DNA of 64,000 bases from an uncultured Acidimicrobiales bacterium (GTDB lineage Bacteria > Actinomycetota > Acidimicrobiia > Acidimicrobiales > Aldehydirespiratoraceae): positions 1,024,001 through 1,088,000 of the forward strand of contig CATOTC010000001.1 in assembly GCA_951812975.1 (NCBI GenBank), in the 5' to 3' direction. Below, piece by piece: positions 24,818 through 34,002 of the stretch. The notes under the pieces are model-generated. The model worked only from the letters and a program-made list of their open reading frames with translations. It did not search any database and was not told where the DNA came from. The position numbers and the translations under genes were made by a program. Numbering within the stretch: the first letter of the stretch is position 1; each line of letters starts with the position of its first letter.

Positions 24818-26209
24818 TCATGGCGACTCATGCTCTTCGGTGTCGACGGCGACCACGCCGGCTGCTTTGACACCGAGCGACAACCCTAACGAGAGCGCCA
24901 CGCCGTCATTGCCATCCAAGAAGTGGTACGTGAAGGAGTTCCCTCCCACGATGACCTCGACGATCGGCGCGTCCCACACGACCTCCAGTTCGACCTCCGG
25001 AGACTGCACATCGAGGGTCATCTTGTGGTGCGGTGTTTGAAGAACGGCTCGTCGCTGTCGGAGGTCGATGTTGAGCCGAATCCGCTCGAGCGGAGACCCG
25101 ATTCTGAGTTCCGCGAACCTCGTGCCGGTCGGCCATTGATCAGTCGTGAGCGTCGCTTCAAGGAGAGCCGTCTTAATCCCGCTATAGCTAATGCCGCCCT
25201 CGAAGCGGCGGGTCTGCATGCCCACCGCCGTCGCCACTTGGCGTGGAGAGCGAGCGAAACGAGATCTAAGCCGCCGCTGGTCGTCAAGCTCCAACCGGCG
25301 AATCATCGTGAGGTGGCCTCGGTTTATCGATCTTCGCGTCGACAGCGAAGGGCCTCTCACCCAACTGATGGAACATGGGCCTTCGTCACCGAGTTCGGCG
25401 GCATGCGTCGCATATGAGCCGAAGGCACAATCGACGTAACCCCATGTCTCGGCGCTGAAGCCGTATTCGGGATCCACGGAGCCAACGAGGTAGACCACAG
25501 GTCGCGGTTCTCTGTCAACTGAGAAGATGAGAACCGCGGTGTTGTCGAACATCAACAGCTGAGGACACTCCCAAACTGCCTCTGCCAGATCGTGGGGAAG
25601 GAGGGAGGAGGCACGCGACGCGTCGAAGAACACCCCTTGGGGCTCCCAGCCAACTAATTCGGAGCTGGTAAAGGCCATGAGGCGACCACCTTCGGCCGTT
25701 CCGCCGCCGACGATCATGATGGCTTCTCCGTCATGAAAGGCCACGTACGGGTCTCGGAAATGGTTGCCGTCGTCAGCGTCCCCAGCGGCGATCAGCAACC
25801 GCTTGGCGTCGCTGGTGGAGCTATCGACCGTCGCGGCGCCATCGATCGTGGCGCTGCACACCGACTCCATCCAGTTGTCGCCCTTGAATCTGACACCCGA
25901 ATAGAACGCCTGCACGCGAGTGTCTTCCACGACAATCGAGCCGGACCACGACCCGTCGCAATCGTGCCATCCCGGTGTCGGCGCTATGACGCTCGCTCCA
26001 TGCGTCCACGCGACCATGTTGTCCGACCAGGCGTGGCCCCAGTGCTTCGGGCCACTGCCAGGCCCGGCAGAGAGGGGGCTCTCACCTGCCGGGTTGTGCT
26101 GATAGACAACGTGGACGCGACCGGCCGCGTCTGTCCACATCCCGTTTGGGTCATTGATTGCCCCCGCGGGCGCAGCAAGGTGGAGCCTTCGGTTCTGTCT
26201 CCGGCTCAT
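24818..26209 (-). CDS. glycoside hydrolase family 32 (fructan/sucrose hydrolase)
   Basis: 463 aa from the ATG at 26209 (MSRRQNRRLH); the frame stays open upstream but overlaps the SGNH gene and shows no family sequence. GH32 signatures: INDPNGMW (nucleophile Asp20), WSGS (88-91), FRDP (Asp153, transition-state stabiliser) and WECP (acid/base Glu214), followed by a C-terminal beta-sandwich. Hydrolyses beta-fructosyl bonds in the family. No signal peptide is seen, so action on imported oligosaccharides is likely. It is the last gene of the uptake module, 55 bp after the SGNH hydrolase. Confidence 0.88.
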   Translation of the reverse strand: MSRRQNRRLHLAAPAGAINDPNGMWTDAAGRVHVVYQHNPAGESPLSAGPGSGPKHWGHAWSDNMVAWTHGASVIAPTPGWHDCDGSWSGSIVVEDTRVQAFYSGVRFKGDNWMESVCSATIDGAATVDSSTSDAKRLLIAAGDADDGNHFRDPYVAFHDGEAIMIVGGGTAEGGRLMAFTSSELVGWEPQGVFFDASRASSLLPHDLAEAVWECPQLLMFDNTAVLIFSVDREPRPVVYLVGSVDPEYGFSAETWGYVDCAFGSYATHAAELGDEGPCSISWVRGPSLSTRRSINRGHLTMIRRLELDDQRRLRSRFARSPRQVATAVGMQTRRFEGGISYSGIKTALLEATLTTDQWPTGTRFAELRIGSPLERIRLNIDLRQRRAVLQTPHHKMTLDVQSPEVELEVVWDAPIVEVIVGGNSFTYHFLDGNDGVALSLGLSLGVKAAGVVAVDTEEHESP

Positions 26210-26264
26210 CTGCGGTCCGCAATCGTCGAAGCTCCGCTTGGACCACTGCTCCCCTGATCCACCG

Positions 26265-27182
26265 TCACGAGCCGAGTGAAGGAAGATTGAGCAGGATCGT
26301 CCGCAGGATGAGAAATTGCCCTCGCGCATTAGGGTGGATCCCGTCCTCTTCGAAGAGACCGTCAGCGGTGCCGTCGCTGAGGACGCTGTGCACATCAATG
26401 TGGCTCGCGAACTCGGACCGTATGAATTCTGCCAGTGATTCGTCTTCGCCCTCGCACCAGCCCACAGCCCTTGCCCCCGAGCCATCCACTACGCCAGATG
26501 TTGCGACTGGTGGTGGCGTGACCACCACCAGTCGGGCGCCCAGATCCTTCTCGATGAGTCGGCGGATCAGCAGCAGGTTCCGTGTCGTCTCCGACCTGGA
26601 CAGCATCGTCGCGTCCATCTGTTCGGTGTGGAACCGAAAGTCATTGGTGCCGATCATCAGGATGATCCAGTCCGGCTGCCAGTCCGCGTAGACGTCCATC
26701 TGGCTGATCACGTCTGAGCTCGTTTGGCCGCCAGCGCCCATATTGACCACGGTGAAGCGAGGCTTGGAAATCTCCTCCGCTAGGCGGGACATCATCTCAG
26801 CCCATCCGAGTCGATCGGCTGTGATCGAATCGCCCACCGCAACGATACGCGCGTCGCGTTGGAAGGGAAGCAGAGGCAGCGCTTCGATCACGTTCGCATC
26901 GCTCAGGAGTTCAGCAACGTTTGCATTTGCTTCCGAAGACAGGGAGTCCATGATCGCTGAGGCTTCGGCAATCGAAAGAGACATCATCTCCGCCAGCATG
27001 GTGAGCTTCGTCTGTTCGGTGAGCGGGAACCGTTGGAACAACGGGAGAAAGCCGACGTTGGTGTATCGGGCAATGGCTTGAGGATCCACGACGTCCTGCC
27101 GTGCTAGCCGTTGCGGCAACCGCCCCGTGGCGTCGTGGCTCTGCGAGGGCGAAGCGGATCCTTTGATCTCGTCCTTTTCCAT
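26265..27182 (-). CDS. SGNH/GDSL-type hydrolase (probable carbohydrate esterase)
   Basis: 305 aa. Motifs: VAVGDSIT (Ser119 nucleophile), a Gly in NMGAGGQTSSD, IGTNDF (Asn of block III, ~178-183) and EDGIHPN near the C-terminus (Asp/His pair). The N-terminal ~100 residues are helical and not part of the catalytic fold. No signal peptide. Overlaps the upstream permease stop/start (27182). In sugar operons such enzymes usually deacetylate glycans; the substrate here is unknown. Confidence 0.82.
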   Translation of the reverse strand: MEKDEIKGSASPSQSHDATGRLPQRLARQDVVDPQAIARYTNVGFLPLFQRFPLTEQTKLTMLAEMMSLSIAEASAIMDSLSSEANANVAELLSDANVIEALPLLPFQRDARIVAVGDSITADRLGWAEMMSRLAEEISKPRFTVVNMGAGGQTSSDVISQMDVYADWQPDWIILMIGTNDFRFHTEQMDATMLSRSETTRNLLLIRRLIEKDLGARLVVVTPPPVATSGVVDGSGARAVGWCEGEDESLAEFIRSEFASHIDVHSVLSDGTADGLFEEDGIHPNARGQFLILRTILLNLPSLGS

Positions 27183-27997
27183 CAGCCCTTCACCGCACCT
27201 TCGAGTAGAGCCTTGGAGAACTGCCTCTGGAAGATCAAGAAGACGGCGATCGACGGCGCCATAATCAGCACCGACCCGGCTGCTAGCAGAACGGTATTTG
27301 TCTGATATTGGCTTTGGAATGCGCCCAGTGCGCCAGCGACAGTCCGCATGGACGGATCCTCAATCAAGACGAGGGCGAGGATGAACTGGTTCCACGTCCA
27401 AAGGAACAGCAGGATCCCGAGTGATGCGACTGCGGGGCGGGAGAGCGGCAGGTGGATTCGCCAGAACGCCTGCCAGGGGCCCGCGCCATCGATCTCGGCC
27501 GCCTCGCTGATCTCGGACGGGATGGACACGAAGTGAGAGCGCATCCAGAAGACGCCAAATGGCATGAAGAGACCGATCAGCGCCAGGATTACTGCCCACC
27601 TTGTATTCAGTACTCCTAGCGACCTCATTTGGTAGTAGAGAGGAGTCATCAGCGACTCGAATGGGATCGTCAGCCCTGCAATAAATAGGAGCAAAATCCA
27701 ACGTTCGCCGGGGATCGACAGCGACGCTAGGCCGTAGCCTGCCAGCGCGGCTATCAGCAGCGAGAGCGGGACTACGCCGACGACGATCAAGATGCTCGAC
27801 ACCAGCAGAGGAGTGACATCGGCCACCTGATAGGCCTCAGCGAAGTTTCCCCACTGCGGGTTCGTAGGCCACTCGAAGCCCCTGGGCCTCGACCCAACTG
27901 GCTGCAGCGCTGCTGACAGCAATGTCACGAACGGCACCAGGGTGAACAGGAGGAGCATCGCCATGACGAGCCTCGGGAGCAGCTGAGAACGAGACAT
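27182..27997 (-). CDS. ABC sugar transporter permease (MalG type)
   Basis: 271 aa, six hydrophobic helices, CUT1-type inner-membrane component. The EAA loop that docks the ATPase reads EAAEIDGAGPWQAFWRIHLP. It follows the other permease by 2 bp and overlaps the SGNH gene start by 1 bp. No ATP-binding subunit is encoded in the module, so a shared MsiK/UgpC-like ATPase elsewhere is expected. Confidence 0.92.
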   Translation of the reverse strand: MSRSQLLPRLVMAMLLLFTLVPFVTLLSAALQPVGSRPRGFEWPTNPQWGNFAEAYQVADVTPLLVSSILIVVGVVPLSLLIAALAGYGLASLSIPGERWILLLFIAGLTIPFESLMTPLYYQMRSLGVLNTRWAVILALIGLFMPFGVFWMRSHFVSIPSEISEAAEIDGAGPWQAFWRIHLPLSRPAVASLGILLFLWTWNQFILALVLIEDPSMRTVAGALGAFQSQYQTNTVLLAAGSVLIMAPSIAVFLIFQRQFSKALLEGAVKG

Positions 27998-27999
27998 CG

Positions 28000-28908
28000 C
28001 TACTTCGTCAAATCCCGTTGAAAGTACCGTTGGATTGGCAGAATGAGAGTCCAGATGAGGAGCATGAGGATCACTGCCATGGCGGAGGCCGCGCCGATCT
28101 CTCTCTCCACGAATGCGGCCCGAAAGATGTGAACTCCGGGGACAAGCGTCTCCCGGCCCGGGCCTCCGCGCGTCGTGATGAAGACGATGTCGAAGCTCGC
28201 TAAAGCGCCGATCATCGTGACGATGACGCAGACCCCGATCTCTCTGCGAACACCCGGCAGCGTTACCGCAAAGAACTCCCGGATTCTTCCAGCTCCGTCA
28301 ACTCTCGCAGCGTCATAGAGGTTCCGGTCGATCTTGGAGATTCCCGATGCCAGCAGCAGCGTGCAGAAACCGGTGAGAACCCACGCTCCCACCACGCCTA
28401 CCGCAGGAAGCGCCAGGTCGAAATCGCCGAGCCAGGGACGCGTCCAAGAACCAAGTCCGATCCACGATAGCCCTTGGTTCAGGATACCATTCAGGGAGTA
28501 GATCCACCCCCAGAGAATCCCCGATGCGACCAGTGGGATGACCTGAGGCAGGAAGAGCGACGTGCGGTAGGCACCAAGGAAGCGACTCCGCAAGTCGTTC
28601 AGTATTGCGGCTGACAACAACCCGGCAGCGACCGGTACAATTGTGAAGAACGCTAGGAGCTTGATCGAGTTGAAGATTGGGTTCAGCTGATCTGCATCGG
28701 TCAGAATCCGCTCATAGTTTTCAAGTCCGACCCATCGGGACTCTGTGATGCCGTTCCAGTCATAAAACGAGTAATTGACGGAGACGATCAGTGGCCAGAG
28801 TACGAATGCCGCGTACATCGCAAACGCCGGCAACACGAATATCCAGCCTCGGTTTCGAATAGCCAGATTCCGAACAGGTGCGGTGATACCTGCATCGCTA
28901 TCGTTCAT
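28000..28908 (-). CDS. ABC sugar transporter permease (MalF type)
   Basis: 302 aa from the ATG at 28908 (MNDSDAGITA); upstream in-frame codons are arginine-rich and unlike the family. Six helices with the EAA loop DAARVDGAGRIREFFAVTLP. Typical MalF/UgpA start region WIFVLPAFAMYAAFVLWPL. Lies 82 bp after the binding-protein gene and 2 bp before the MalG-type partner. Confidence 0.92.
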   Translation of the reverse strand: MNDSDAGITAPVRNLAIRNRGWIFVLPAFAMYAAFVLWPLIVSVNYSFYDWNGITESRWVGLENYERILTDADQLNPIFNSIKLLAFFTIVPVAAGLLSAAILNDLRSRFLGAYRTSLFLPQVIPLVASGILWGWIYSLNGILNQGLSWIGLGSWTRPWLGDFDLALPAVGVVGAWVLTGFCTLLLASGISKIDRNLYDAARVDGAGRIREFFAVTLPGVRREIGVCVIVTMIGALASFDIVFITTRGGPGRETLVPGVHIFRAAFVEREIGAASAMAVILMLLIWTLILPIQRYFQRDLTK

Positions 28909-28990
28909 AGCAGTAAGGGGTCGTGAGTCAGTTCGCCGCGATGATAGGGTCGCGGCGAACTGACTTCCAGTAGAGCGGGAGGGGTTACGC

Positions 28991-30550
28991 TCACTGATCC
29001 AGCGACGCCTCGTAGCCCTCCTGCAACGCACGGACGAAGTCTCCCGGATTTGTCTGACTGCCTATCATGCGCTGAACTTCAGGCATCAGGGCGTTTGCGA
29101 GGAACCCCGACGTAGCGTTAGCCAGAAAGTCAACAACTACTCCATTCGCAGCCAGGTACGCCGCCTCCTCCTGCATCTGCCCAACTAGAGACCCAGGTTC
29201 GCTGTCGGGTACCGGCAAGTCTGTTGGCCCCCCTGGTGAAGTTCCGGTCGTGTCAGCGACTATCTGCCTCGCAGTTTGATTGGTGTGAATCCAATCGAAG
29301 AAAAATGCCGCCTCGTCGGGCTGGCTTGCCCTGAGCGGAATCACGATCGTGAGCGACGCTCCCATGGCGACTGGCGGGTTGCCCTCGACAAGCGGTGGCA
29401 TAAGGAAGAACCCCGCGTTACCGCCCATTGATTCATCCAAAGTTGCAGCAGCCCAGCTACCGTTGAACATGAAGAGGCCCTCACCGTCGATGAACCTCGA
29501 CATAAAGCCCCCGTAGTCCAAGCTGTTTGCATCGTCGTTGAAATAGCCCTCGGATATCCAGCGCTCGAATCGCTCGGCGGCTGCAACCGCCTCGGGCGTG
29601 TCGATCGTGGCCCCAGGTGCCTGGAAAATGAAGTCGGAAGTCCCGGCTGGATCGACGTACTGGTTGTGGATGTACTGATGGGCAAATGTAGCCGGATTCA
29701 ATGTGATGATCGGCAGAATGCCGTTATCCTTTGCACTTGCCAGTAGCGCCTCAAACTCATCGAGCGTCGCTGGCGGCGAGTCGAATCCGATTTGCTCTGC
29801 CAACTCCTTGTTGTACATCACCCCGGTGATCGAATAGCCGGCTCCTACTCCATAGAGAGTCCCCGATCCACGTACACCCTCATCGCTCAGCCGATTCTGG
29901 GCTAGTTGTGACTCTGAAAAGGAGTCCCATCCGAACTGCTCAAAGTACCCGTCAAGGCTGTGAATCAGACCATCTTTCGCTGGATCGGCAAGCTGCGGGA
30001 GAAGGATCACATCCGGTGGATTGTCCGAAGCAAGAAGCCTGGGGCCATTGATGAGCAAGTTGTCGAAGGAGTCCTTCTGGTACTCGAAGGTCACATTCGG
30101 GAATTGCCGAGTGAACTCATCACCAAGGTACTGGAGGAGGTCGAATTCCCCCCCGCCAGATTGCATGAGGATCCTGAGCGTAACCGGTTCCGATGTCAGC
30201 TCTGGTTTCGTCGGCGCAGCAGGCTCGCTCGTCGGCGCAGCAGGCTCGGCTGGCTCGCTCGTTTCGGGTGGCTCGCTCGTCGCAGCGGTCTCGGCGGACT
30301 CATCGGAAGGCTCGCTCGTCGTGCTGTTGCCAGGGCTGCACGATGCCGCGATGAGTGTCGCACAAGCGATCACCATGACGCTCGCTCGCCGCAATCTAGG
30401 CTCCGAGTTTCTTTCGGTTACTGGAGCTTGCGGCACAGCTGTCGTACTCCATTCCGTGCTGCGGAAATGGCTGGCACCATTACCACAGGCGGCAAGTGCC
30501 CTAGCGGTCCAGCCTCCCGTTGATCGCGATCTCATCAAGTGCAAACGCAT
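28991..30550 (-). CDS. ABC sugar-binding lipoprotein
   Basis: Solute-binding protein of family 1, tethered outside the membrane. A hydrophobic stretch ends in lipobox LIAASC, followed by a Ser/Glu/Pro/Thr-rich linker (repeated SEP units) and then the binding domain with FTRQFPNVTFEYQ and INGPRLLASDNPPDV. The ATG at 30550 has an excellent ribosome-binding site (GGGGGAGG, 5 nt spacing) but gives about 60 residues before the signal core. A GTG at 30436 with GGAG ten bases ahead would give a normal signal peptide. I list the longer form. First transport gene of the module, downstream of the LacI regulator. Confidence 0.88.
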   Translation of the reverse strand: MRLHLMRSRSTGGWTARALAACGNGASHFRSTEWSTTAVPQAPVTERNSEPRLRRASVMVIACATLIAASCSPGNSTTSEPSDESAETAATSEPPETSEPAEPAAPTSEPAAPTKPELTSEPVTLRILMQSGGGEFDLLQYLGDEFTRQFPNVTFEYQKDSFDNLLINGPRLLASDNPPDVILLPQLADPAKDGLIHSLDGYFEQFGWDSFSESQLAQNRLSDEGVRGSGTLYGVGAGYSITGVMYNKELAEQIGFDSPPATLDEFEALLASAKDNGILPIITLNPATFAHQYIHNQYVDPAGTSDFIFQAPGATIDTPEAVAAAERFERWISEGYFNDDANSLDYGGFMSRFIDGEGLFMFNGSWAAATLDESMGGNAGFFLMPPLVEGNPPVAMGASLTIVIPLRASQPDEAAFFFDWIHTNQTARQIVADTTGTSPGGPTDLPVPDSEPGSLVGQMQEEAAYLAANGVVVDFLANATSGFLANALMPEVQRMIGSQTNPGDFVRALQEGYEASLDQ

Positions 30551-30637
30551 CTTGACCTCCCCCTTGTACGAGCAGATCTGCCCGCTGTCGATGTGTGGAA
30601 TGCCCATTCTTGCTACGAAGCAGATAGAAGTCAAGTG

Positions 30638-30649
30638 CTTTTATAAAAG
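30638..30649. promoter_or_regulatory. AT-rich perfect palindrome upstream of the binding-protein gene
   Basis: CTTTTATAAAAG, 12 bp, stands out in GC-rich surroundings about 90-100 bp ahead of the 30550 start and downstream of the lacI stop. It could be an operator or promoter element. It lacks the central CG usual for LacI-family operators. Confidence 0.3.
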
Positions 30650-30823
30650 TAGTTCTAATACTCAAGACAAAGCCCTGCGCTTGCACCAGCATCACATCCA
30701 GGGCGAGGATCGGCACGATCATCGCCGATTCCCACATAGGCATGAGGCGCTTCGGCTCGCTTGTTGTCACTCTCTTGAAGCGCATCGATTGCTCCAAGTC
30801 CCACAAGGCGCCGGGCAAGGGGG

Positions 30824-31861
30824 TTAGGAGTGCCCTCGTTCCGTCTGGTCGCCCAACTGCGCACGCGCGGTCGTGGCTCGTTCAACAACGCGGAGGTCGA
30901 GGTAGGTGAGCGTCCGCTCGGCTGTCGGTCGCTCGAGTCGCGATAGCAGCAGCCTCACGGCCTCAACACCGGACTCTTTGAAGGGTTGGCGGACGGTGGT
31001 GAGGTCGGTTGCCTCGGCAACCGGTCCATCGTCCACTCCTACCACAGACAGTTCGTCGGGGACCCTCACACCTAGGTCGGCGGCTGCCTTCAGCACGCCT
31101 ACGGCAAGTTCGTCATAGTGGGCCATGATGGCCGACGGACGGCTGTCCGAATCGATGAGTTCGCGCGCGGCCTTGCGGGCTGATTCGAAAGACGGGTCGG
31201 ATTCAATGACTCGAAGCTGGGTGCCCTGAATCGCCGCGATCTCGGCGGTAAACCCGGACAGCCTGCGATCGGCCTGCGACTCGTATCTGCCGAGTTGTCT
31301 TTCTCGCACGTACCCGAACGAGCGGTGCCCCAGATCCAACAGGTGAGCCGCCCCGATCCGACCGGACTCCTCGTCGTCACATGTCACTATGGGGAAGCGA
31401 GCGCTGGCTGCGTCGACGACGACCGTGGGAACCTCACGATCCTCCAGGCGGATTTCGACCGCCTCATCAATCTCGAATCCCATGATAATGAGACCGTCTA
31501 CTTGGCCCTTGATGGGGAGGGTGTCGAGAATCGGCGTGGTGGAAGTGGCGGCGGACTCGCTGTCGAACGTTGCTACCTCGAAGCCGGAAGCCCCTGCTTC
31601 GGCGAGCACTCCTGACAGCCTTGTCATGTACGACACGTACGACGTTAACGGAGCAATCACGCCTATTCGTCGCATTTGCTTTCGCGCCATGGTCGTCGCT
31701 TCTGACTTGGGCACAAAGCCCAATTCGTCTATGCATTCGAGTATCCGGGCTCTCGTCTCTTGGCGGACGCGATCGGGCCTGTTCAGAGCGTTCGAGACGG
31801 TTGAGATGCTGACGCCTGCAGCCCTGGCAACGTCATAGATTGTGGGAGAAGGCGATGTCAT
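30824..31861 (-). CDS. LacI family transcriptional regulator
   Basis: 345 aa from the ATG at 31861 (MTSPSPTIYDVARAAG). N-terminal helix-turn-helix IYDVARAAGVSISTVSNALN with hinge helix, followed by a periplasmic-binding-protein-like sensor domain (GVIAPLTSYVSYMTRL, DGLIIMGFE, LLDLGHRSFGYV). It lies inside the uptake module, between nagA and the binding-protein gene, and most likely represses the transport genes in the absence of their sugar. Confidence 0.92.
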   Translation of the reverse strand: MTSPSPTIYDVARAAGVSISTVSNALNRPDRVRQETRARILECIDELGFVPKSEATTMARKQMRRIGVIAPLTSYVSYMTRLSGVLAEAGASGFEVATFDSESAATSTTPILDTLPIKGQVDGLIIMGFEIDEAVEIRLEDREVPTVVVDAASARFPIVTCDDEESGRIGAAHLLDLGHRSFGYVRERQLGRYESQADRRLSGFTAEIAAIQGTQLRVIESDPSFESARKAARELIDSDSRPSAIMAHYDELAVGVLKAAADLGVRVPDELSVVGVDDGPVAEATDLTTVRQPFKESGVEAVRLLLSRLERPTAERTLTYLDLRVVERATTARAQLGDQTERGHS

Positions 31862-31975
31862 GGGACGTTGACCGGGGAGTGACGCAAGATCACTTGAACC
31901 TACTCCAAGGCAAGCCAATAGCAAGAAGTCACGACGTGTCGAGGGACCTCGTCCAGCGTGGAGAAGAACATGTCC

Positions 31976-33142
31976 TCAGTTCCCTTCCGGATCTTGGGAC
32001 CATACCGTGACACCGGCGACAAGCGTCCGTCTGAGGCGGAGCCGCTCGTCGAATATAGCCAGATCACCGCGTGCACCAACTGCGATACGGCCGATGTCGT
32101 CACGTCCGAGTACGTCTGCGGGCGCCGTGGTCGCCGCGCCAAGCGCCTCAATCGCAGTGCATCCCGTGAAATCGATGAGGTTGCGCACCGCTTGGTCCAG
32201 CGCCAACGCGCTCCCGGCGAGCACGCCCTCTGATGTACGGACTCCGGATTCATCGTGCACCGCTGATCGCCGTCCCAACTTGACGGTGCCATGGCGCTCG
32301 CCGAGCGCGGCAGCCGCGTCGGAAACGAGCAGCAGTCGCTCGGGGCCGAGTGCGCGCCATGCGACACGAACAGCAACGGGATCGACGTGGATGCCGTCGC
32401 AGATCACGCTCGCCGCGACTTGGTCGTCGGCGAGGACTGCACCGATCGGCCCCGGTTGCCGATGTCCGAACGGGGCCATCGCGTTGAACAGGTGGGTCAC
32501 TCCTCGAAGCCCAGCGGCCTGCGCTCGCTGCAGTTCGCAGGACGACATGGCAGTGTGGCCGGCAAACACGACTACGCCGCCTGAACTGAGCTGCTCTATG
32601 GCGGCGATCGCGCCGTCGAGTTCCGGAGCAAGCGTGACCAGCGCAACCACTCCCGACGCCACCCACTCCTGGATCTCATCTCTCAGCATTGGCGGCGACA
32701 CCAAGAGCGCAGGGTCGTGGGCTCCCACGTGGTTCCGCGAAATCGCTGGGCCCTCGAAGTGCAGGCCAAGCGGTTGGGCGGCGTCCCTGCACCCCGCAAA
32801 TCCGCGTATTGCCTCGATGCACGCTAGGCGCGACGCCTTGGTCGAAGTGACCACCGTCGGAAGGAAGCTGGTGACACCAAATTGCGGCAGTATCGAACTC
32901 ATCGTTTCGATTGCCGCGGCATCGTTGGTGAAATCGGCGCCTCCTGCCCCGTTGCATTGCAGGTCGATCAGTCCCGGGGCGACGAGCATCCCACTAGCGT
33001 CCAGGACGGCATCGTGTGACTCGACGTCGACGGCTGTGCCGATTCGTCGGATACGCCCTGAGGAAATCGTCAGGTCGGTCCTCACTATGCCACTCGGCAA
33101 GACCACATCGCCGCCCACTACGTGCGTTGCGCAAGCGCTCAT
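31976..33142 (-). CDS. nagA: N-acetylglucosamine-6-phosphate deacetylase
   Basis: 388 aa amidohydrolase that removes acetate from GlcNAc-6-P in the cytosol. Motifs match the E. coli-type enzyme: DLQCNGAGGADFTN (60-73), LHFEGP (metal Glu130), AGHTAMS (His196), GVTHLFNAM (His217), CDGIHVD and VSDA (catalytic Asp275). Located upstream of lacI with 114 bp between. It shares a 4-bp overlap with the DUF6226-type gene before it. No nagB or GlcNAc kinase is seen in the module. Confidence 0.92.
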   Translation of the reverse strand: MSACATHVVGGDVVLPSGIVRTDLTISSGRIRRIGTAVDVESHDAVLDASGMLVAPGLIDLQCNGAGGADFTNDAAAIETMSSILPQFGVTSFLPTVVTSTKASRLACIEAIRGFAGCRDAAQPLGLHFEGPAISRNHVGAHDPALLVSPPMLRDEIQEWVASGVVALVTLAPELDGAIAAIEQLSSGGVVVFAGHTAMSSCELQRAQAAGLRGVTHLFNAMAPFGHRQPGPIGAVLADDQVAASVICDGIHVDPVAVRVAWRALGPERLLLVSDAAAALGERHGTVKLGRRSAVHDESGVRTSEGVLAGSALALDQAVRNLIDFTGCTAIEALGAATTAPADVLGRDDIGRIAVGARGDLAIFDERLRLRRTLVAGVTVWSQDPEGN

Positions 33143-33924
33143 GGGTCACAGGCCTGTTGACGGCTTGGAAGCCAGGACGATCCGCTGACCTCGTGCCAAC
33201 CTTTGGGGCGCGCCAAGGCCTTCTCCACCTGTCTGTTTCGACGGTTGCTAGCAAAGTAGCGAAGGAGGGCTCTCGGAAGGCGGAAGGACCGCTTGCGGTT
33301 AGTTCGGGCCGGCTGCCTCGGCACCAGCTCATCCCGGGATGGCACAAACCTCCAGAGGCTCTGCGATGGCCGTTCGAAACCCGACCAGCTCAGGTGATCG
33401 CGTGCGGAGACGGTGATTTGCCGCTTGCCTCGCCTGAGCCTGCGGTATTCGCCCGTCACTACGCCGAGCACGTACTCGTCCAGTTCATCGAGGACGGCCT
33501 GGGACCCGGAGTCGCACGCATCGCACCCGCAGTCAGGGACCAACTCCACGACCACTACCGGGTCGCCTACGCCGATCACCACCCCCGTGGCACCATCGAA
33601 GCGAGTCCAGGCGAAGGTGAGCGGGATTGCACCAGAACCCCGCGGCGAGGCCCGCTGAACCCCGACAACATCGGCCCTCGGCTGCTCCTCCCACACCACA
33701 GCGGCGTCCGGGTCGATCACGGCCAGGCCCCCGGCATCCAACGCCTTCAACCAAGCCTCAGCCCGGGCACGCAGGATCCGCCACTTCTGCGGGTTCGTCA
33801 AACGGGAGTACTCCTCTTCGGAAGGCCTCCGGTCAGGATGCGGATCCTCCCACCGGGCCAGCCCTCGGCCCGTCTCAACGAACGCAGCATCAACCGACGC
33901 AATCAACTCCGCAACAGAATGCAC
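33139..33924 (-). CDS. DUF6226-like protein
   Basis: 261 aa, soluble. The distinctive piece is VELVPDCGCDACDSGSQAVLDELDEYV (about 129-155) with a CxCxxC cluster that could bind a metal. I recall this pattern from actinobacterial DUF6226 proteins; the name is from memory and needs a profile check. The C-terminus is arginine-rich. Its stop overlaps the nagA start as ATGA, so it is co-translated with nagA although no metabolic role is apparent. Confidence 0.65.
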   Translation of the reverse strand: MHSVAELIASVDAAFVETGRGLARWEDPHPDRRPSEEEYSRLTNPQKWRILRARAEAWLKALDAGGLAVIDPDAAVVWEEQPRADVVGVQRASPRGSGAIPLTFAWTRFDGATGVVIGVGDPVVVVELVPDCGCDACDSGSQAVLDELDEYVLGVVTGEYRRLRRGKRQITVSARDHLSWSGFERPSQSLWRFVPSRDELVPRQPARTNRKRSFRLPRALLRYFASNRRNRQVEKALARPKGWHEVSGSSWLPSRQQACDP

Positions 33925-34002
33925 CGCACGATCATGTCCGCACCGTCACCAAGCCGCAAAGGAATTACAGACTAGAGCCCGCCACCGCCCAGTCGGGTGG
34001 CA

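Noticed and set aside
24818..26485. 555-aa form of the GH32 protein
   Set aside because: The first 92 codons overlap the SGNH gene and carry no GH32 sequence. ATG 26209 precedes the NDPNG motif by 18 residues.
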